Shown one piece after another: positions 15,438 to 25,387 of a stretch of 64,000 nt of DNA. Made by a program: the position numbers and the translations under genes. The first letter of the stretch is position 1; every line of letters starts with the position of its first letter. A model generated the notes under the pieces. It saw only the letters and a list, made by a program, of their open reading frames with translations, did not search any database and had not been told where the DNA came from. The DNA is from JAJRZX01 sp964472295 (GTDB taxonomy: Bacteria; Desulfobacterota; GWC2-55-46; JADFVP01): NCBI GenBank assembly GCA_964472295.1, contig CAYYJQ010000004.1:13761-77760 (forward strand), in the 5' to 3' direction.

Positions 15438-18400
15438 TTGCCAAGGCGCACGGACATCAGGAAGATACTCATCATAGGTTCAGGACCCATTGTTATTGGT
15501 CAGGGCTGCGAGTTTGATTACTCGGGCACTCAGGCCTGCAAGGCCCTTCGCGAGGAGGGTTTCGAGGTGGTTCTTGTCAATTCCAACCCCGCCACCATAA
15601 TGACGGACCCAGAGACTGCCCCCCGTATTTACATCGAGCCTATTACCGCCTCCATTGTGGAGAAGATTATCGAGCGTGAGAGGCCGGACGTGATACTGCC
15701 CACCATGGGTGGTCAGACTGCCCTGAACGTTGCCGTGGAGTTGGCCGAGGCAGGGGTATTGGAGCGTTTTGGTGTTGAGATGATTGGGGCGAAGTTGCCG
15801 GCCATAAAGAAGGCGGAGGACAGGGAGCAGTTCAAGGCGGCAATGGAGAAGTTGGGCCTCGACGTTCCGCGAAGCCGCAATGTAGGGGACATGGAGGCCG
15901 CACGCGCGGCAATGGAGGAGATGGATTTTCCCGTGATACTCCGCCCGTCCTTTACCCTTGGCGGCACTGGCGGCGGCGTTGCCTACAACATGGAAGAGTA
16001 TCTTGAGATGGTGGCATACGGGCTTGACGCGAGTCCTGTCTCCGAGGTCCTCATAGAGGAATCCGTAATAGGCTGGAAGGAGTTCGAGCTTGAGGTCATG
16101 CGTGATACGCGCGACAACGTGGTCATTATCTGTTCCATCGAGAACCTTGACCCCATGGGCGTGCACACTGGCGACTCCATTACAGTGGCCCCGGCGCAGA
16201 CCCTTACGGACAAGGAGTATCAGATCATGCGTAACGCCGCCCTTGCCATTATCCGCGAGATTGGCGTTGACACGGGCGGAAGCAATATCCAGTTCTCCGT
16301 GAACCCGAAGACAGGCCGTATGTGTGTAATAGAGATGAACCCCCGTGTCTCTCGTAGTTCCGCCCTTGCGAGCAAGGCCACAGGTTTTCCCATAGCCAAG
16401 ATAGCGGCCCTCCTTGCAGTTGGGTACTCCCTCGATGAGATTTCAAATGACATTACAAAAGAGACGCCAGCCTGCTTTGAGCCATCCATTGACTACGTGG
16501 TGGTGAAAGTCCCCCGTTTTGCTTTTGAAAAATTCCCTGACGCCGACCCCACGCTCACCATACAGATGAAGTCCGTGGGCGAGGCCATGGCCATTGGGAG
16601 GTGCTTCAAGGAGTCCCTCAACAAGGCGCTCCGTTCCATAGAGACGGGCTCCTATGGCTTTGAGTGGAAGGTGAGAAAAGACCGCGATATGCCCTTTTTT
16701 ACCCCGACAGATGCCGAACTACAGCGCCTGAAGTCTCGCCTTACGCGCCCCACGCCCGGAAGGCCCTGGTATATAGCCGAGTCGATGAGGGCAGGGTTGA
16801 GCGTGGAAGAAATAGAGGCCCTTACGTCCATAGACCCCTGGTTCCTGAATGAGATAAGAGACATGGTGGTCCTTGAGGCCGAGCTCTTCGAAGCCTCGAA
16901 GAGGGGGGCCTTCCCTGACGGCGAACTCCTTCGGAGCGCCAAGGAGTGGGGTTTTTCCTTCAAATATATGGCGCGTATCTTCGGCATCGAGGAGCATGGG
17001 CTTATTGCCATGGCAGGGGAGGCCGGCATCAGCCCTGTATACAAGACCGTTGACACCTGCGCCGCCGAGTTCGAGGCCTTTACGCCCTATATGTACTCGG
17101 CCTATGACAGGCCCTTTTACAATCTCACCACCGGAGCCCCTCCCGCGCCAGAGTCAGAAGCCCTGCCCACGGAGAGGAAGAAGGTGGTAATCCTCGGGAA
17201 CGGCCCCAACAGGATAGGCCAGGGCATAGAGTTTGATTACTGCTGTGTGCAGGCAAGCCTCGCGCTTCGCGCCGAGGGCATTGAGTCCATCATGGTGAAC
17301 TGCAACCCCGAGACAGTCTCAACGGACTACGACACTTCTGACAGGTTATACTTCGAGCCCCTTACCTTCGAGGACGTACTTGCCATAGTGGAGCGTGAAA
17401 AACCTCTTGGCGTTATTGTCCAACTTGGCGGGCAGACACCCCTTCGCCTATCCGTGCCCCTTGAGAGGGCCGGTGTAAGGGTCCTTGGCACATCGAGCGA
17501 TTCCATTGACATGGCCGAAGACAGGGAGCGTTTCGAGGCCCTCCTTGAGGGCCTTGGCCTCAGGCGTCCCGAAAACGGCCTTGCCCGCTCAGAGGAGGAG
17601 GCCATGAGCATAGCCGCTTCCATAGGCTATCCTGTAATGGTGCGGCCATCGTACGTGCTTGGGGGGAGGGCCATGGAGACGGTATACTCAGAGGAAAGCC
17701 TTGTTGATTACATGGGCAGGGCTGTCGAGGCCTCTCCAGAGCATCCCGTTCTCATAGACAAGTTCATAAACGGCGCCATTGAGGTGGACGTTGACTGCAT
17801 TAGCGATGGAGAGCGCGTGGTCATAGGGGCGGTCATGGAGCACATAGAGGAAGCAGGCGTGCACTCAGGGGACTCTGCCTGCGCCATACCTCCCTATTCG
17901 CTCGACCCCGGGGTAGAGGCCGAGATAAAACGCGAGACAGTCCTCCTTGCAAAGGCCCTTAAGGTAAAGGGTCTCATGAACGTCCAGTATGCCGTAAAGG
18001 GCGGCGAGGTATATGTCATAGAGGTAAACCCAAGGGCCTCGCGGACCATTCCCTTTGTAAGCAAGACCATTGGAGCGCCCCTTGCGCGCCTCGCAACCTC
18101 CATAATGGTGGGGAGAACCCTCAATGACCTGGGCTTCATTGAAGAGCGTCACCCGCCCTACACCACTGTAAAAGAGGCGGTCTTCCCCTTCATAAAGTTC
18201 CCCGGCGTCGATACCATACTTGGTCCTGAGATGAAGTCAACGGGCGAGGTAATGGGCATGGGCCCTGATTTTGGCTCTGCCTTTGTAAAGGCCCAGTTTG
18301 CCGCTGGAAACAACATTGTCCTCAAGGGCGTTGTCTTCATTAGCGTAAAGGACGATGACAAGGCCCCCATACTTGCCATAGCAAGGAGGCTTGAGGCCCT

Positions 18401-18749
18401 TGGCTTCGAGATTATCGCTACCACTGGAACAGCGAAATTCCTGAATGAAAACAGCGTTCGCGCCGGCCATGTCTTCAAGGTGGCCGAGGGCAGGCCCCAT
18501 ATTGTGGACAGGATAAAGAGCCACGGAGTTGACATGGTGATAAACACCACCTTTGGTGCCGAGAGCGTTCGGGACTCCTACTCCATACGCCGCACCACCC
18601 TGGACTTTGGCATACCCTACTTTACCACTCTTGCCGCGGCAAAGGCCGCTCTCCTTGCCATAGAATCGCTCCTTAAATCCAGACTTGAAGTAAAGAGCCT
18701 GCAGGAGTATCATGAGCAGATTGAGTCAAACTCCAGAGACGCCACGTGA
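15438..18749 (+). CDS. carB: Carbamoyl-phosphate synthase large chain
   Basis: Makes carbamoyl phosphate from bicarbonate, ammonia and two ATP; feeds pyrimidine and arginine synthesis. 1103 residues with the two homologous halves: SGPIVIGQGCEFDYSGTQAC at the N-terminus and GNGPNRIGQGIEFDYCCVQA about residue 590. Each half carries its ATP-grasp domain, and the C-terminal MGS-like allosteric domain follows (ATTGTAKFL, VINTTFG). Start is TTG at 15438 with AAAGGGG upstream. carA and carB are separated by a 241-nt repeat block. Confidence 0.97.
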   Translation: MPRRTDIRKILIIGSGPIVIGQGCEFDYSGTQACKALREEGFEVVLVNSNPATIMTDPETAPRIYIEPITASIVEKIIERERPDVILPTMGGQTALNVAVELAEAGVLERFGVEMIGAKLPAIKKAEDREQFKAAMEKLGLDVPRSRNVGDMEAARAAMEEMDFPVILRPSFTLGGTGGGVAYNMEEYLEMVAYGLDASPVSEVLIEESVIGWKEFELEVMRDTRDNVVIICSIENLDPMGVHTGDSITVAPAQTLTDKEYQIMRNAALAIIREIGVDTGGSNIQFSVNPKTGRMCVIEMNPRVSRSSALASKATGFPIAKIAALLAVGYSLDEISNDITKETPACFEPSIDYVVVKVPRFAFEKFPDADPTLTIQMKSVGEAMAIGRCFKESLNKALRSIETGSYGFEWKVRKDRDMPFFTPTDAELQRLKSRLTRPTPGRPWYIAESMRAGLSVEEIEALTSIDPWFLNEIRDMVVLEAELFEASKRGAFPDGELLRSAKEWGFSFKYMARIFGIEEHGLIAMAGEAGISPVYKTVDTCAAEFEAFTPYMYSAYDRPFYNLTTGAPPAPESEALPTERKKVVILGNGPNRIGQGIEFDYCCVQASLALRAEGIESIMVNCNPETVSTDYDTSDRLYFEPLTFEDVLAIVEREKPLGVIVQLGGQTPLRLSVPLERAGVRVLGTSSDSIDMAEDRERFEALLEGLGLRRPENGLARSEEEAMSIAASIGYPVMVRPSYVLGGRAMETVYSEESLVDYMGRAVEASPEHPVLIDKFINGAIEVDVDCISDGERVVIGAVMEHIEEAGVHSGDSACAIPPYSLDPGVEAEIKRETVLLAKALKVKGLMNVQYAVKGGEVYVIEVNPRASRTIPFVSKTIGAPLARLATSIMVGRTLNDLGFIEERHPPYTTVKEAVFPFIKFPGVDTILGPEMKSTGEVMGMGPDFGSAFVKAQFAAGNNIVLKGVVFISVKDDDKAPILAIARRLEALGFEIIATTGTAKFLNENSVRAGHVFKVAEGRPHIVDRIKSHGVDMVINTTFGAESVRDSYSIRRTTLDFGIPYFTTLAAAKAALLAIESLLKSRLEVKSLQEYHEQIESNSRDAT

Positions 18750-18770
18750 GCGTAGGTCAGATAAAGCATC

Positions 18771-18796
18771 GGGGCCTGCACGGGTCCTTTTTTTTT
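18771..18796 (+). terminator. Possible terminator after carB
   Basis: A short G/C stem (GGGCC with GGGTCC, one G-U pair) around TGCAC is followed by a run of eight T. The stem is only about five pairs, and kup starts 12 nt later, so it may be only partly active. Confidence 0.45.
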
Positions 18797-18807
18797 GAAG
18801 GCATTTT

Positions 18808-20601
18808 ATGAAAAAGATAATAAGGTCGCTTGGCATAGTCTTCGGCGACATCGGGACAAGCCCCATATATACCCTGACAGTTGTCTTCCTCTTTGCAAGG
18901 CCTACAGAGGCGAACGTCATAGGCGTTCTTTCGCTCATTGTCTGGACCCTTGTGACGCTTGTGACCGTGGAGTATGCCTGGCTCGCTACCACGCTCAGCA
19001 AACGCGGAGAAGGCGGGGCCGCGGTGCTTCGCGAGATACTCACACCATACCTCACATCAAGCCGTCAGCTCGGCATAGCCGCCATACTTACCTTTGTGGG
19101 AGTATCGCTCCTTGTGGGCGACGGTGTCATAACCCCGGCCATCAGTATCTTGAGCGCCGTGGAGGGCTCGCTCCTCATACCGGGCCTTGAGCACACGAGC
19201 CAGGACATCCTTGTCCTCGTTGCCTGTGTCATAGCCATAGCCCTATTTTCCGTGCAGAGCAAGGGCACGGAGCGTGTTGCCGGGGCCTTTGGCCCTATAA
19301 TGCTCCTCTGGTTCAGCGCCCTTGCCATCTCGGGTCTTATTTCCATAGTTACCTTTCCATCGGTCCTCAAGGCAGTAAACCCCTACTATGGCCTCAACTT
19401 CATGCTCCACCACGGCATAGCCGGCTTTTTCATCCTTTCAGAGGTAATTCTCTGCGCCACGGGGGGCGAGGCAATGTACGCCGACATGGGCCACCTTGGC
19501 CGCCTCCCAATAGTAAAGGCATGGAACTTTGTCTTCGTGGCCCTTCTCCTTAATTACTTCGGGCAGGGGGCCTTTCTCATCACCCATCCGGGCACAAAGA
19601 ACGTCCTCTACAGCATGATATTCTCAGAAGCGAGTTTCCTTTACATACCCTTCCTAATTCTGAGCATATTCGCCACCATAATAGCCTCGCAGGCCATGAT
19701 AAGCGGTCTCTTCTCCATTGTATACCAGGCCATAACCACGCGGATACTGCCTCTTTTCAAGGTCTCCTATACCTCGCCGTCCATGAGGAGCCAGATATAC
19801 ATAGGCTTTGTAAACTGGTTTCTCCTCATCTTTGTCCTTATAATAATCAACCACTTCAGGGAATCCTCGCATCTTGCCGCGGCATACGGCCTCGCGGTGA
19901 CGGGCTCCATGAGCATAACAGGCGTAATGATGTGCTGGATATTCCATAAGAGGAAAAAACCCTTCAAGATGGCTGCCGCGGCCCTTGTCACCCTCCTTGA
20001 CCTCATATTCTTTGCCTCCAATACATTCAAGATACCCCACGGCGGCTACTGGTCCATACTCATAGCCATGATACCCCTTGGCATAATCCTCATATACACA
20101 AAGGGACAGAGAAAACTCTACAAGTCCATGCGTCCCCTCAAACTTGAGACCTTTCTCCTGAGTTACAAGCAACTCTACGAGAAACTCCCCAAGATAAAGG
20201 GCTCGGGGCTCTTTTTCGCCAAGGACGAGAAGTTCATCGCCCCATACATCATACATACGATGTTCAAGAACAACATCATGTATGAGGACAACATCATCGT
20301 CTCCATTACGCGCCTTGAAGAGCCCTTTGGTCTTAATTATTTTTTCAAGGAAGACCTTGCAAAGGGTCTCCGGGTCTTCGAGATACGTGTGGGATACATG
20401 GAAGTACCCGATGTCGCCGGTATTCTCAAGACAGCGGGCATAAAGCCAAAGGTCATCTTCTACGGCCATGACGAGATAGCCTCGAACAATATCGTCTGGA
20501 AGATATTCTCTCTCATAAAAAAGGTTACTCCAACGTACATGCAGTTCTACAAACTCCCTCACAATAAACTTCACGGTGTAATCACAAGGGTGGATATGTA
20601 G
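18808..20601 (+). CDS. kup: Kup-type potassium uptake transporter
   Basis: Inner membrane K+:H+ symporter of the KUP/HAK/KT family. 597 residues: about 12 membrane segments in the first 430 residues and a cytoplasmic C-terminal region of about 165. The signature IVFGDIGTSPIYTLTVVF is at residues 10-27. Other family blocks: SKRGEGGAAVLREIL, GVSLLVGDGVITPAISILSA, NYFGQGAFLI, AAAYGLAVTGSMSITGVM, and SNTFKIPHGGYWSIL. It stands between carB and recG on the same strand with no functional link to either. Confidence 0.96.
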   Translation: MKKIIRSLGIVFGDIGTSPIYTLTVVFLFARPTEANVIGVLSLIVWTLVTLVTVEYAWLATTLSKRGEGGAAVLREILTPYLTSSRQLGIAAILTFVGVSLLVGDGVITPAISILSAVEGSLLIPGLEHTSQDILVLVACVIAIALFSVQSKGTERVAGAFGPIMLLWFSALAISGLISIVTFPSVLKAVNPYYGLNFMLHHGIAGFFILSEVILCATGGEAMYADMGHLGRLPIVKAWNFVFVALLLNYFGQGAFLITHPGTKNVLYSMIFSEASFLYIPFLILSIFATIIASQAMISGLFSIVYQAITTRILPLFKVSYTSPSMRSQIYIGFVNWFLLIFVLIIINHFRESSHLAAAYGLAVTGSMSITGVMMCWIFHKRKKPFKMAAAALVTLLDLIFFASNTFKIPHGGYWSILIAMIPLGIILIYTKGQRKLYKSMRPLKLETFLLSYKQLYEKLPKIKGSGLFFAKDEKFIAPYIIHTMFKNNIMYEDNIIVSITRLEEPFGLNYFFKEDLAKGLRVFEIRVGYMEVPDVAGILKTAGIKPKVIFYGHDEIASNNIVWKIFSLIKKVTPTYMQFYKLPHNKLHGVITRVDM

Positions 20602-20642
20602 GCCCGGCCCGCTCGTGCGCCCCTCTTTCACCTTTCTCTCCA

Positions 20643-23087
20643 ATGGGAATCAATATACAGAACATATGGGCTATGAAAGAGGCCCTGAGTAAGGCCGTAG
20701 CCTCTGCCTCAAGAGACGGCGCTGTCCTTGCCGGTGGAGAAGTCAGCGGACTGATTGACAAGGCCCTTGGCATGGGGCCAGCGGGAGAGATTTCGACGAT
20801 ACTTCGCCAATTGCACGCCATCTTCGCGGGGTTTGACGGCTTTTCTCCTGACGAAAAGAAAGGTGCCTTGGCAAGTGCGCTCGCGCTCCTTGGTCCTCCC
20901 ATGGAAAGGGCCATAATCCACGAGGCCGAAGGCAACATGAAGAAGCTCGGCGAACCTCTAAGCACTCTCAGTGGCATAGGCCCGCGGACCCTTGAGAGGC
21001 TCAATAAAAAGGGCCTCAAGACCATACAGGACCTCCTCTTTTTCCTCCCCATCAGATACGAGGACAGAAGAAGAGTCACGAAGATAAGAGACCTTCAGGG
21101 TGGCGGCGGTGCGCAGGTAAGGGGCAAGATAGCCGTTGCCGGAGAGGCCCGTTACGGCAGGAAGAGGCTCTTCGAGGCAGTGCTTGACGACGGCACCGGG
21201 CTTATTCGCCTCAAGTGGTTTCGTTACAGGCTCTCGTACATGAAGAGGTTCACGCCGGGCCAGGAGGTCCTTGTCCACGGCAATGCCGAGAGGACAAGAT
21301 ACGGCGGAATCCTTCAGATGATACACCCGGAGGTGAATTTTTTAAGAGAGGGCATGGGGCCAGAGCAAGAGGGCAAGGGCATACTGGCCGTCTATTCCGA
21401 GGTAGAAGGTCTCCACCAGAAGACGCTTCAAAGGATTATCGGCAGAGCCGTGCGCCAGTACGCCGCGCTTGCCTTGGGGTGCGTTCCGCCGGAGGCGCTT
21501 TCGCGAATCGGGCTTAAAGACCTGCCATCTGCCCTCATGGAGGCTCATTTTCCAGAGGCCCTCCCTGCTCAGGATAGGCCCTCAAAGAGAAGAGGGGCCA
21601 ATGCACATGGGCTGGCACTTCGGAGCCTTGCCTTTGACGAGTTGTTCCTCCTTGAGACGGCCATGCTCCTCAAGCGAGGGGCGCAAAAAAAGAGGCGCGG
21701 CCTTTGCTCATATCATGGAGTGGACAGGGGGGATTCCCTTGAGTCGCGGCTCCGTTCTCTTCTGCCCTTCAGGCTTACAGGGGCGCAGGAGAGGGCGCTA
21801 TGCGAGATAAAGGCCGATATGAGGCGCACAAGTTCCATGAACCGCCTTCTCGAGGGCGACGTGGGCTCAGGGAAGACACTTGTCTGTCTCCTTTCCGCCC
21901 TCCTTGCCGTGGACTCGGGTCATCAGGCGGCTATCATGGCCCCAACAGGCGTACTTGCCGGTCAACACTACGTCACAATCAGCGCATATGCCCGGAAACT
22001 CGGCATCAAAGCCTGCCTCCTTACAGGCGGCCTGCCTCTTCGCGAACGTAAAAATAGGCTTGAGGCCATAGACGAGGGCAGGGTGGACCTTGTTGTTGGA
22101 ACGCACGCCCTCATACAGGAAGACGTAAGTTTCAGGGACCTGGCCCTCGTGGTGGTTGACGAGCAACACCGTTTCGGTGTCTTTCAGAGGGCGAGCCTCA
22201 TCTCAAAGGGCATGGGTCTCGAGGGCGGCGCGAGTCCTGTGCCCGATGTCCTCATAATGACGGCTACTCCTATTCCTCGGACCCTCTCCATGACCCTCTT
22301 TGGCGACCTCGATGTCTCGGTGCTCGATGAACTCCCCCCTGGAAGGCAGGCAGTCAAGACGCTTGTTCTGCGGGAAAAGGAGAGAAAGAGGGCCTATGAG
22401 CATATAAGGCGCGAGGTAAGGAGCGGTGGTCAGGCCTATATCGTCTATCCCCTTGTAGAGGAATCAGAGGAACTGGACCTGAGGGACGCGACTAACGAGA
22501 AGGCTCGACTTGAAAAAGAGGTCTTTCCAGGCCTTTGCCTTGGTCTTCTGCATGGGAGGATGAAGGGCGATGAGAAGGACGAGGTTATGAGGCGCTTCAA
22601 GGATAGGGAGATAGATGTCCTTGTCGCCACCACGGTCATAGAGGTCGGCCTTGACGTGCCGAACGCCGCGGTCATGTGCATAGAGCACGCCGAGAGGTTC
22701 GGACTCTCACAACTCCATCAACTACGCGGAAGGGTGGGCAGGGGAGAGAGGAGTTCGTACTGTTTTCTCATGACAGAAAACTTTGTGTCGAAGGACGCCT
22801 TCAGGAGGCTTCGAGTAATGGAGAGGAACGCCGACGGCTTCATGATAGCCGAAGAGGACTTGAAGATTCGGGGTCCCGGCGATTACCTCGGGCAGAGACA
22901 GTCCGGGTTTACGGACCTGCGCTTTGCATGGTCCCTCATGGACCATGGGCTCGTAAGGGCTGTAAGGGCAGAGTCCGAAACTTTTTTAAAAGAAAATCAA
23001 GACCTTGGGGAGGGGATAGGCCCCTTGATAAAAGAGGTTATGAAAACAAGATGGAAGAATGGACTTGAACTTGCCTCTGTTGGCTGA
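20643..23087 (+). CDS. recG: ATP-dependent DNA helicase RecG
   Basis: Branch-migration helicase that rewinds stalled forks and processes Holliday junctions. 814 residues, about 120 longer than E. coli RecG. The extra is an N-terminal helical part (about 1-100) before the wedge region (LSGIGPRTLERLNKKGLKTIQDLL). The OB-fold follows (GGAQVRGKIAVAG). Helicase motifs are Walker A LEGDVGSGKT (about 402-411), DEQHRFGVFQR, TATPIPRTLSMTLFGDLDVS, and motif VI QLRGRVGRGERSSYC. N-terminal extensions of this kind are known in several deep-branching lineages. The start at 20643 keeps the extension; a later start cannot be excluded. Confidence 0.96.
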   Translation: MGINIQNIWAMKEALSKAVASASRDGAVLAGGEVSGLIDKALGMGPAGEISTILRQLHAIFAGFDGFSPDEKKGALASALALLGPPMERAIIHEAEGNMKKLGEPLSTLSGIGPRTLERLNKKGLKTIQDLLFFLPIRYEDRRRVTKIRDLQGGGGAQVRGKIAVAGEARYGRKRLFEAVLDDGTGLIRLKWFRYRLSYMKRFTPGQEVLVHGNAERTRYGGILQMIHPEVNFLREGMGPEQEGKGILAVYSEVEGLHQKTLQRIIGRAVRQYAALALGCVPPEALSRIGLKDLPSALMEAHFPEALPAQDRPSKRRGANAHGLALRSLAFDELFLLETAMLLKRGAQKKRRGLCSYHGVDRGDSLESRLRSLLPFRLTGAQERALCEIKADMRRTSSMNRLLEGDVGSGKTLVCLLSALLAVDSGHQAAIMAPTGVLAGQHYVTISAYARKLGIKACLLTGGLPLRERKNRLEAIDEGRVDLVVGTHALIQEDVSFRDLALVVVDEQHRFGVFQRASLISKGMGLEGGASPVPDVLIMTATPIPRTLSMTLFGDLDVSVLDELPPGRQAVKTLVLREKERKRAYEHIRREVRSGGQAYIVYPLVEESEELDLRDATNEKARLEKEVFPGLCLGLLHGRMKGDEKDEVMRRFKDREIDVLVATTVIEVGLDVPNAAVMCIEHAERFGLSQLHQLRGRVGRGERSSYCFLMTENFVSKDAFRRLRVMERNADGFMIAEEDLKIRGPGDYLGQRQSGFTDLRFAWSLMDHGLVRAVRAESETFLKENQDLGEGIGPLIKEVMKTRWKNGLELASVG

Positions 23088-23183
23088 GAAGAAAAAAACA
23101 GGTTTAATTAGTCCCTCAAATAGGGTATATTGTCTGAAACAATTTTTATCGTTTCTTTTTGTTCCTGCCATGCTAGGCAGTCT

Positions 23184-23225
23184 TTCCAGCGGCTAGAGGC
23201 CGCTGGTATTGGTTTTCCTTGACGT
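23184..23225. repeat. Partial copy of the composite repeat
   Basis: CCAGCGGC (23186-23193) pairs with GCCGCTGG (23199-23206) around TAGAG, then TATTGGTTTTCCTT follows (23207-23220), the inverted linker of the repeat family. A degraded T-rich hairpin lies near 23300-23325. It sits in the 281-nt gap between recG and the DUF1015 gene. Confidence 0.7.
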
Positions 23226-23368
23226 AGTTTTCATGCGGTCAGGCCCTATTTGTCTTGTTTCGTGGGGACCGTGGGGCTCTGGAGAGTGCGGTGCGATTAA
23301 AAAACTTTTTTTAAAAAGAAAGCCAGGAATACGGTAAAAAATAAAGGAGAGAGAGGTATACTCAGGTT

Positions 23369-24721
23369 ATGGCCGAGATAAAACCCTTCAGGGCGGCAGT
23401 ATTCAACAAGGAAAAGACAGGGGATTTAAATGACGTAATGGCCCCGCCATATGACGTAATCTCACCGGCCTTTCAGGAAGAACTTTACGCCCGTCATCCG
23501 AATAACATTGTAAGGCTTATCCTCGCCAAAGATAGTAATAGCGGCGGAGCCCCGGCTGATAAATACGCGGCCTCTTCCGAGGCCCTGAGGGAGTGGATGG
23601 CCTCGGGAGTCTTGAAGAGGGATGAAAAACCCTCGATTTACTATTATATTCAGAGGTTTTCACAGCCCGATGGCTCCATCACAACGAGAAAGGGCTTTAT
23701 GGCGCTCTCAAGGATAGAGGACTTTGGCGCTGGCAGGATACACGCCCACGAGAGGACGCTCTCAGGCCCCAAGGCAGACCGCCTGAGGCTAATCGAGGCC
23801 TGCAGGGCTAACTTCAGTTGCATCTTTACCCTTTACTCCGAACCAAGACTAACGCTCAATAAACTCTTTGATTCAGTCACCACGGACAGGACGCCTGATA
23901 TAAACGTCCTTGACGAAGACGGCGTTGAGAACCTTGTATACCGAATATCAGACCCTTCGGTCATTGAGAGAGTAAGGTCTGCCATGGCCGATAAGACCCT
24001 CTTTATAGCCGATGGGCACCACCGGTATGAGACATCCATGAATTACAGAAACCTCATGCGCGAGAGGAACCCCAATGCCAGGGGCGATCAGCCCTATGAC
24101 TTTGTGATGATGTATTTCTCCAATATGGACGACGAGGGCATGACTGTCTGGCCAACGCACAGGGTTATACACAGTCTCAATGGGTTTTCTTCTGAAGAGT
24201 TCATGAATGAACTTAAAAAATACTTTAAGGTCAATAGGTTCGAGTATAACGCTAATACGAAAGATAGGGTCTTGAATGACCTCGTGGCCTCAATGGAGCG
24301 TGCAGGAAAATCGGCCAACTGCTTTGGGATGCACATCAAGGGAGAGGACGCCTGCTACCTCCTTACCTATCCCGGAGGACACAGCCTTGACGGCCTCTTT
24401 GACGACTCCATACCCGCTGTGTACAGAAACCTCGACGTTACCGTGCTTCATGAACTCATACTCTCGAAGATACTCGGCATATCACGGGGCGCTCAGGAAA
24501 GGCAGGAGAACATCATATACGTGAAAAACTACGGCGACGCCTTTGCCTCCATGGACGACCCTCGTAACGAGATAGTCTTTCTCCTGAACCCCACGAAGGT
24601 CTCTGACGTAAAGGCCGTTGCCGAGGCGGGCTGCAAGATGCCGCAAAAATCCACGTACTTCTACCCAAAACTCCTTACAGGCCTTGTAATCAACGTCCAT
24701 GACAAGGACTGGGACTGCTGA
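23369..24721 (+). CDS. DUF1015 family protein
   Basis: 450 residues, the full length of the DUF1015 family. It begins AEIKPFRAAVFNKEKTGDLNDVMAPPYDVI, the diagnostic N-terminal block with the APPYDV motif; further conserved parts are RIHAHERTLSGPKADRL, LFIADGHHRYETSMNYR and WPTHRVIH. No signal peptide or membrane segment, so it is probably cytoplasmic. The DGHHRY stretch looks like a metal or phosphate site, but the biochemical role is not established. A methyltransferase gene follows 41 nt later and may share its transcript. Confidence 0.92.
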   Translation: MAEIKPFRAAVFNKEKTGDLNDVMAPPYDVISPAFQEELYARHPNNIVRLILAKDSNSGGAPADKYAASSEALREWMASGVLKRDEKPSIYYYIQRFSQPDGSITTRKGFMALSRIEDFGAGRIHAHERTLSGPKADRLRLIEACRANFSCIFTLYSEPRLTLNKLFDSVTTDRTPDINVLDEDGVENLVYRISDPSVIERVRSAMADKTLFIADGHHRYETSMNYRNLMRERNPNARGDQPYDFVMMYFSNMDDEGMTVWPTHRVIHSLNGFSSEEFMNELKKYFKVNRFEYNANTKDRVLNDLVASMERAGKSANCFGMHIKGEDACYLLTYPGGHSLDGLFDDSIPAVYRNLDVTVLHELILSKILGISRGAQERQENIIYVKNYGDAFASMDDPRNEIVFLLNPTKVSDVKAVAEAGCKMPQKSTYFYPKLLTGLVINVHDKDWDC

Positions 24722-24762
24722 AGGCTCCTTAACGGCCAGAATGTGAGGGGCGCCCTCGTCTT

Positions 24763-25374
24763 ATGGAAAAATTAGGGCCCTATTCCTATGAGCCTGCCGC
24801 GGGGGACGGGATTACCTCCGATACCCTGCTCCTTGCGGAGTTTGTGCCCCTGCTCTCTCCCACTGATATTCTCCTCGATATTGGCGCCGGCTCAGGCGCG
24901 CTCCCCCTTCTCCTTGCCGCCAAGAATTTAAAGACCACAATAACAGGCGTTGAAATCCAGGCCATTCGCGCAGAGGCGGCAAGAAAAAACATCGAAAGAA
25001 ACAACCTTGGCGCAAGGATTACTATCAATCACATGGACTATAGAGACCTGCCTCGAAGATTATCTCCTGAAAGTTTTACCCATGTCATCACCAACCCGCC
25101 CTATATCAAAAAAGGCAGGGGCAGGCCAAGCCCTGAAAGAGACAGGCAGATAGCGCGACACGAGGTCATGGGCACCATTAAAGACCTTCTCAGTGCCGCC
25201 TCTATCATGCTTGCACCCGGAGGAAAATTCTACATTGTATTTACCGCCGAGAGGCTCCCGGAACTCAGGACTGAACTAAAAAACAAGGGCCTTCTTATAA
25301 AACGTGAGAAACTTGTAAGCACGAAAAATAACGCGCCCCCGCGCCGAGTCCTCCTTGAGGCCGAAAAAAAATAG
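24763..25374 (+). CDS. TrmN6-like tRNA1(Val) adenine-N6 methyltransferase
   Basis: SAM-dependent N6-adenine methyltransferase of 203 residues. It starts with the substrate-recognition segment YSYEPAAGDGITSDTLLLAEFV. The SAM-binding motif I is LLDIGAGSGALPLLLA (about 37-52), and the catalytic NPPY is at residues 111-114, followed by a charged loop KKGRGRPSPERD. Both the NPPY motif and the GxGxxxD-like start match the YfiC/TrmN6 group acting on A37 of tRNA. The substrate is inferred, since HemK-like and rRNA enzymes share NPPY, so I give no symbol. Ends next to a dense repeat block. Confidence 0.85.
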   Translation: MEKLGPYSYEPAAGDGITSDTLLLAEFVPLLSPTDILLDIGAGSGALPLLLAAKNLKTTITGVEIQAIRAEAARKNIERNNLGARITINHMDYRDLPRRLSPESFTHVITNPPYIKKGRGRPSPERDRQIARHEVMGTIKDLLSAASIMLAPGGKFYIVFTAERLPELRTELKNKGLLIKREKLVSTKNNAPPRRVLLEAEKK

Positions 25375-25387
25375 AGATAAAAGAGTA

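Noticed and set aside
19654..20643. Minus-strand open frame of 329 codons opposite kup
   Set aside because: Shadow of the kup membrane-protein code, no ribosome site, no motif.
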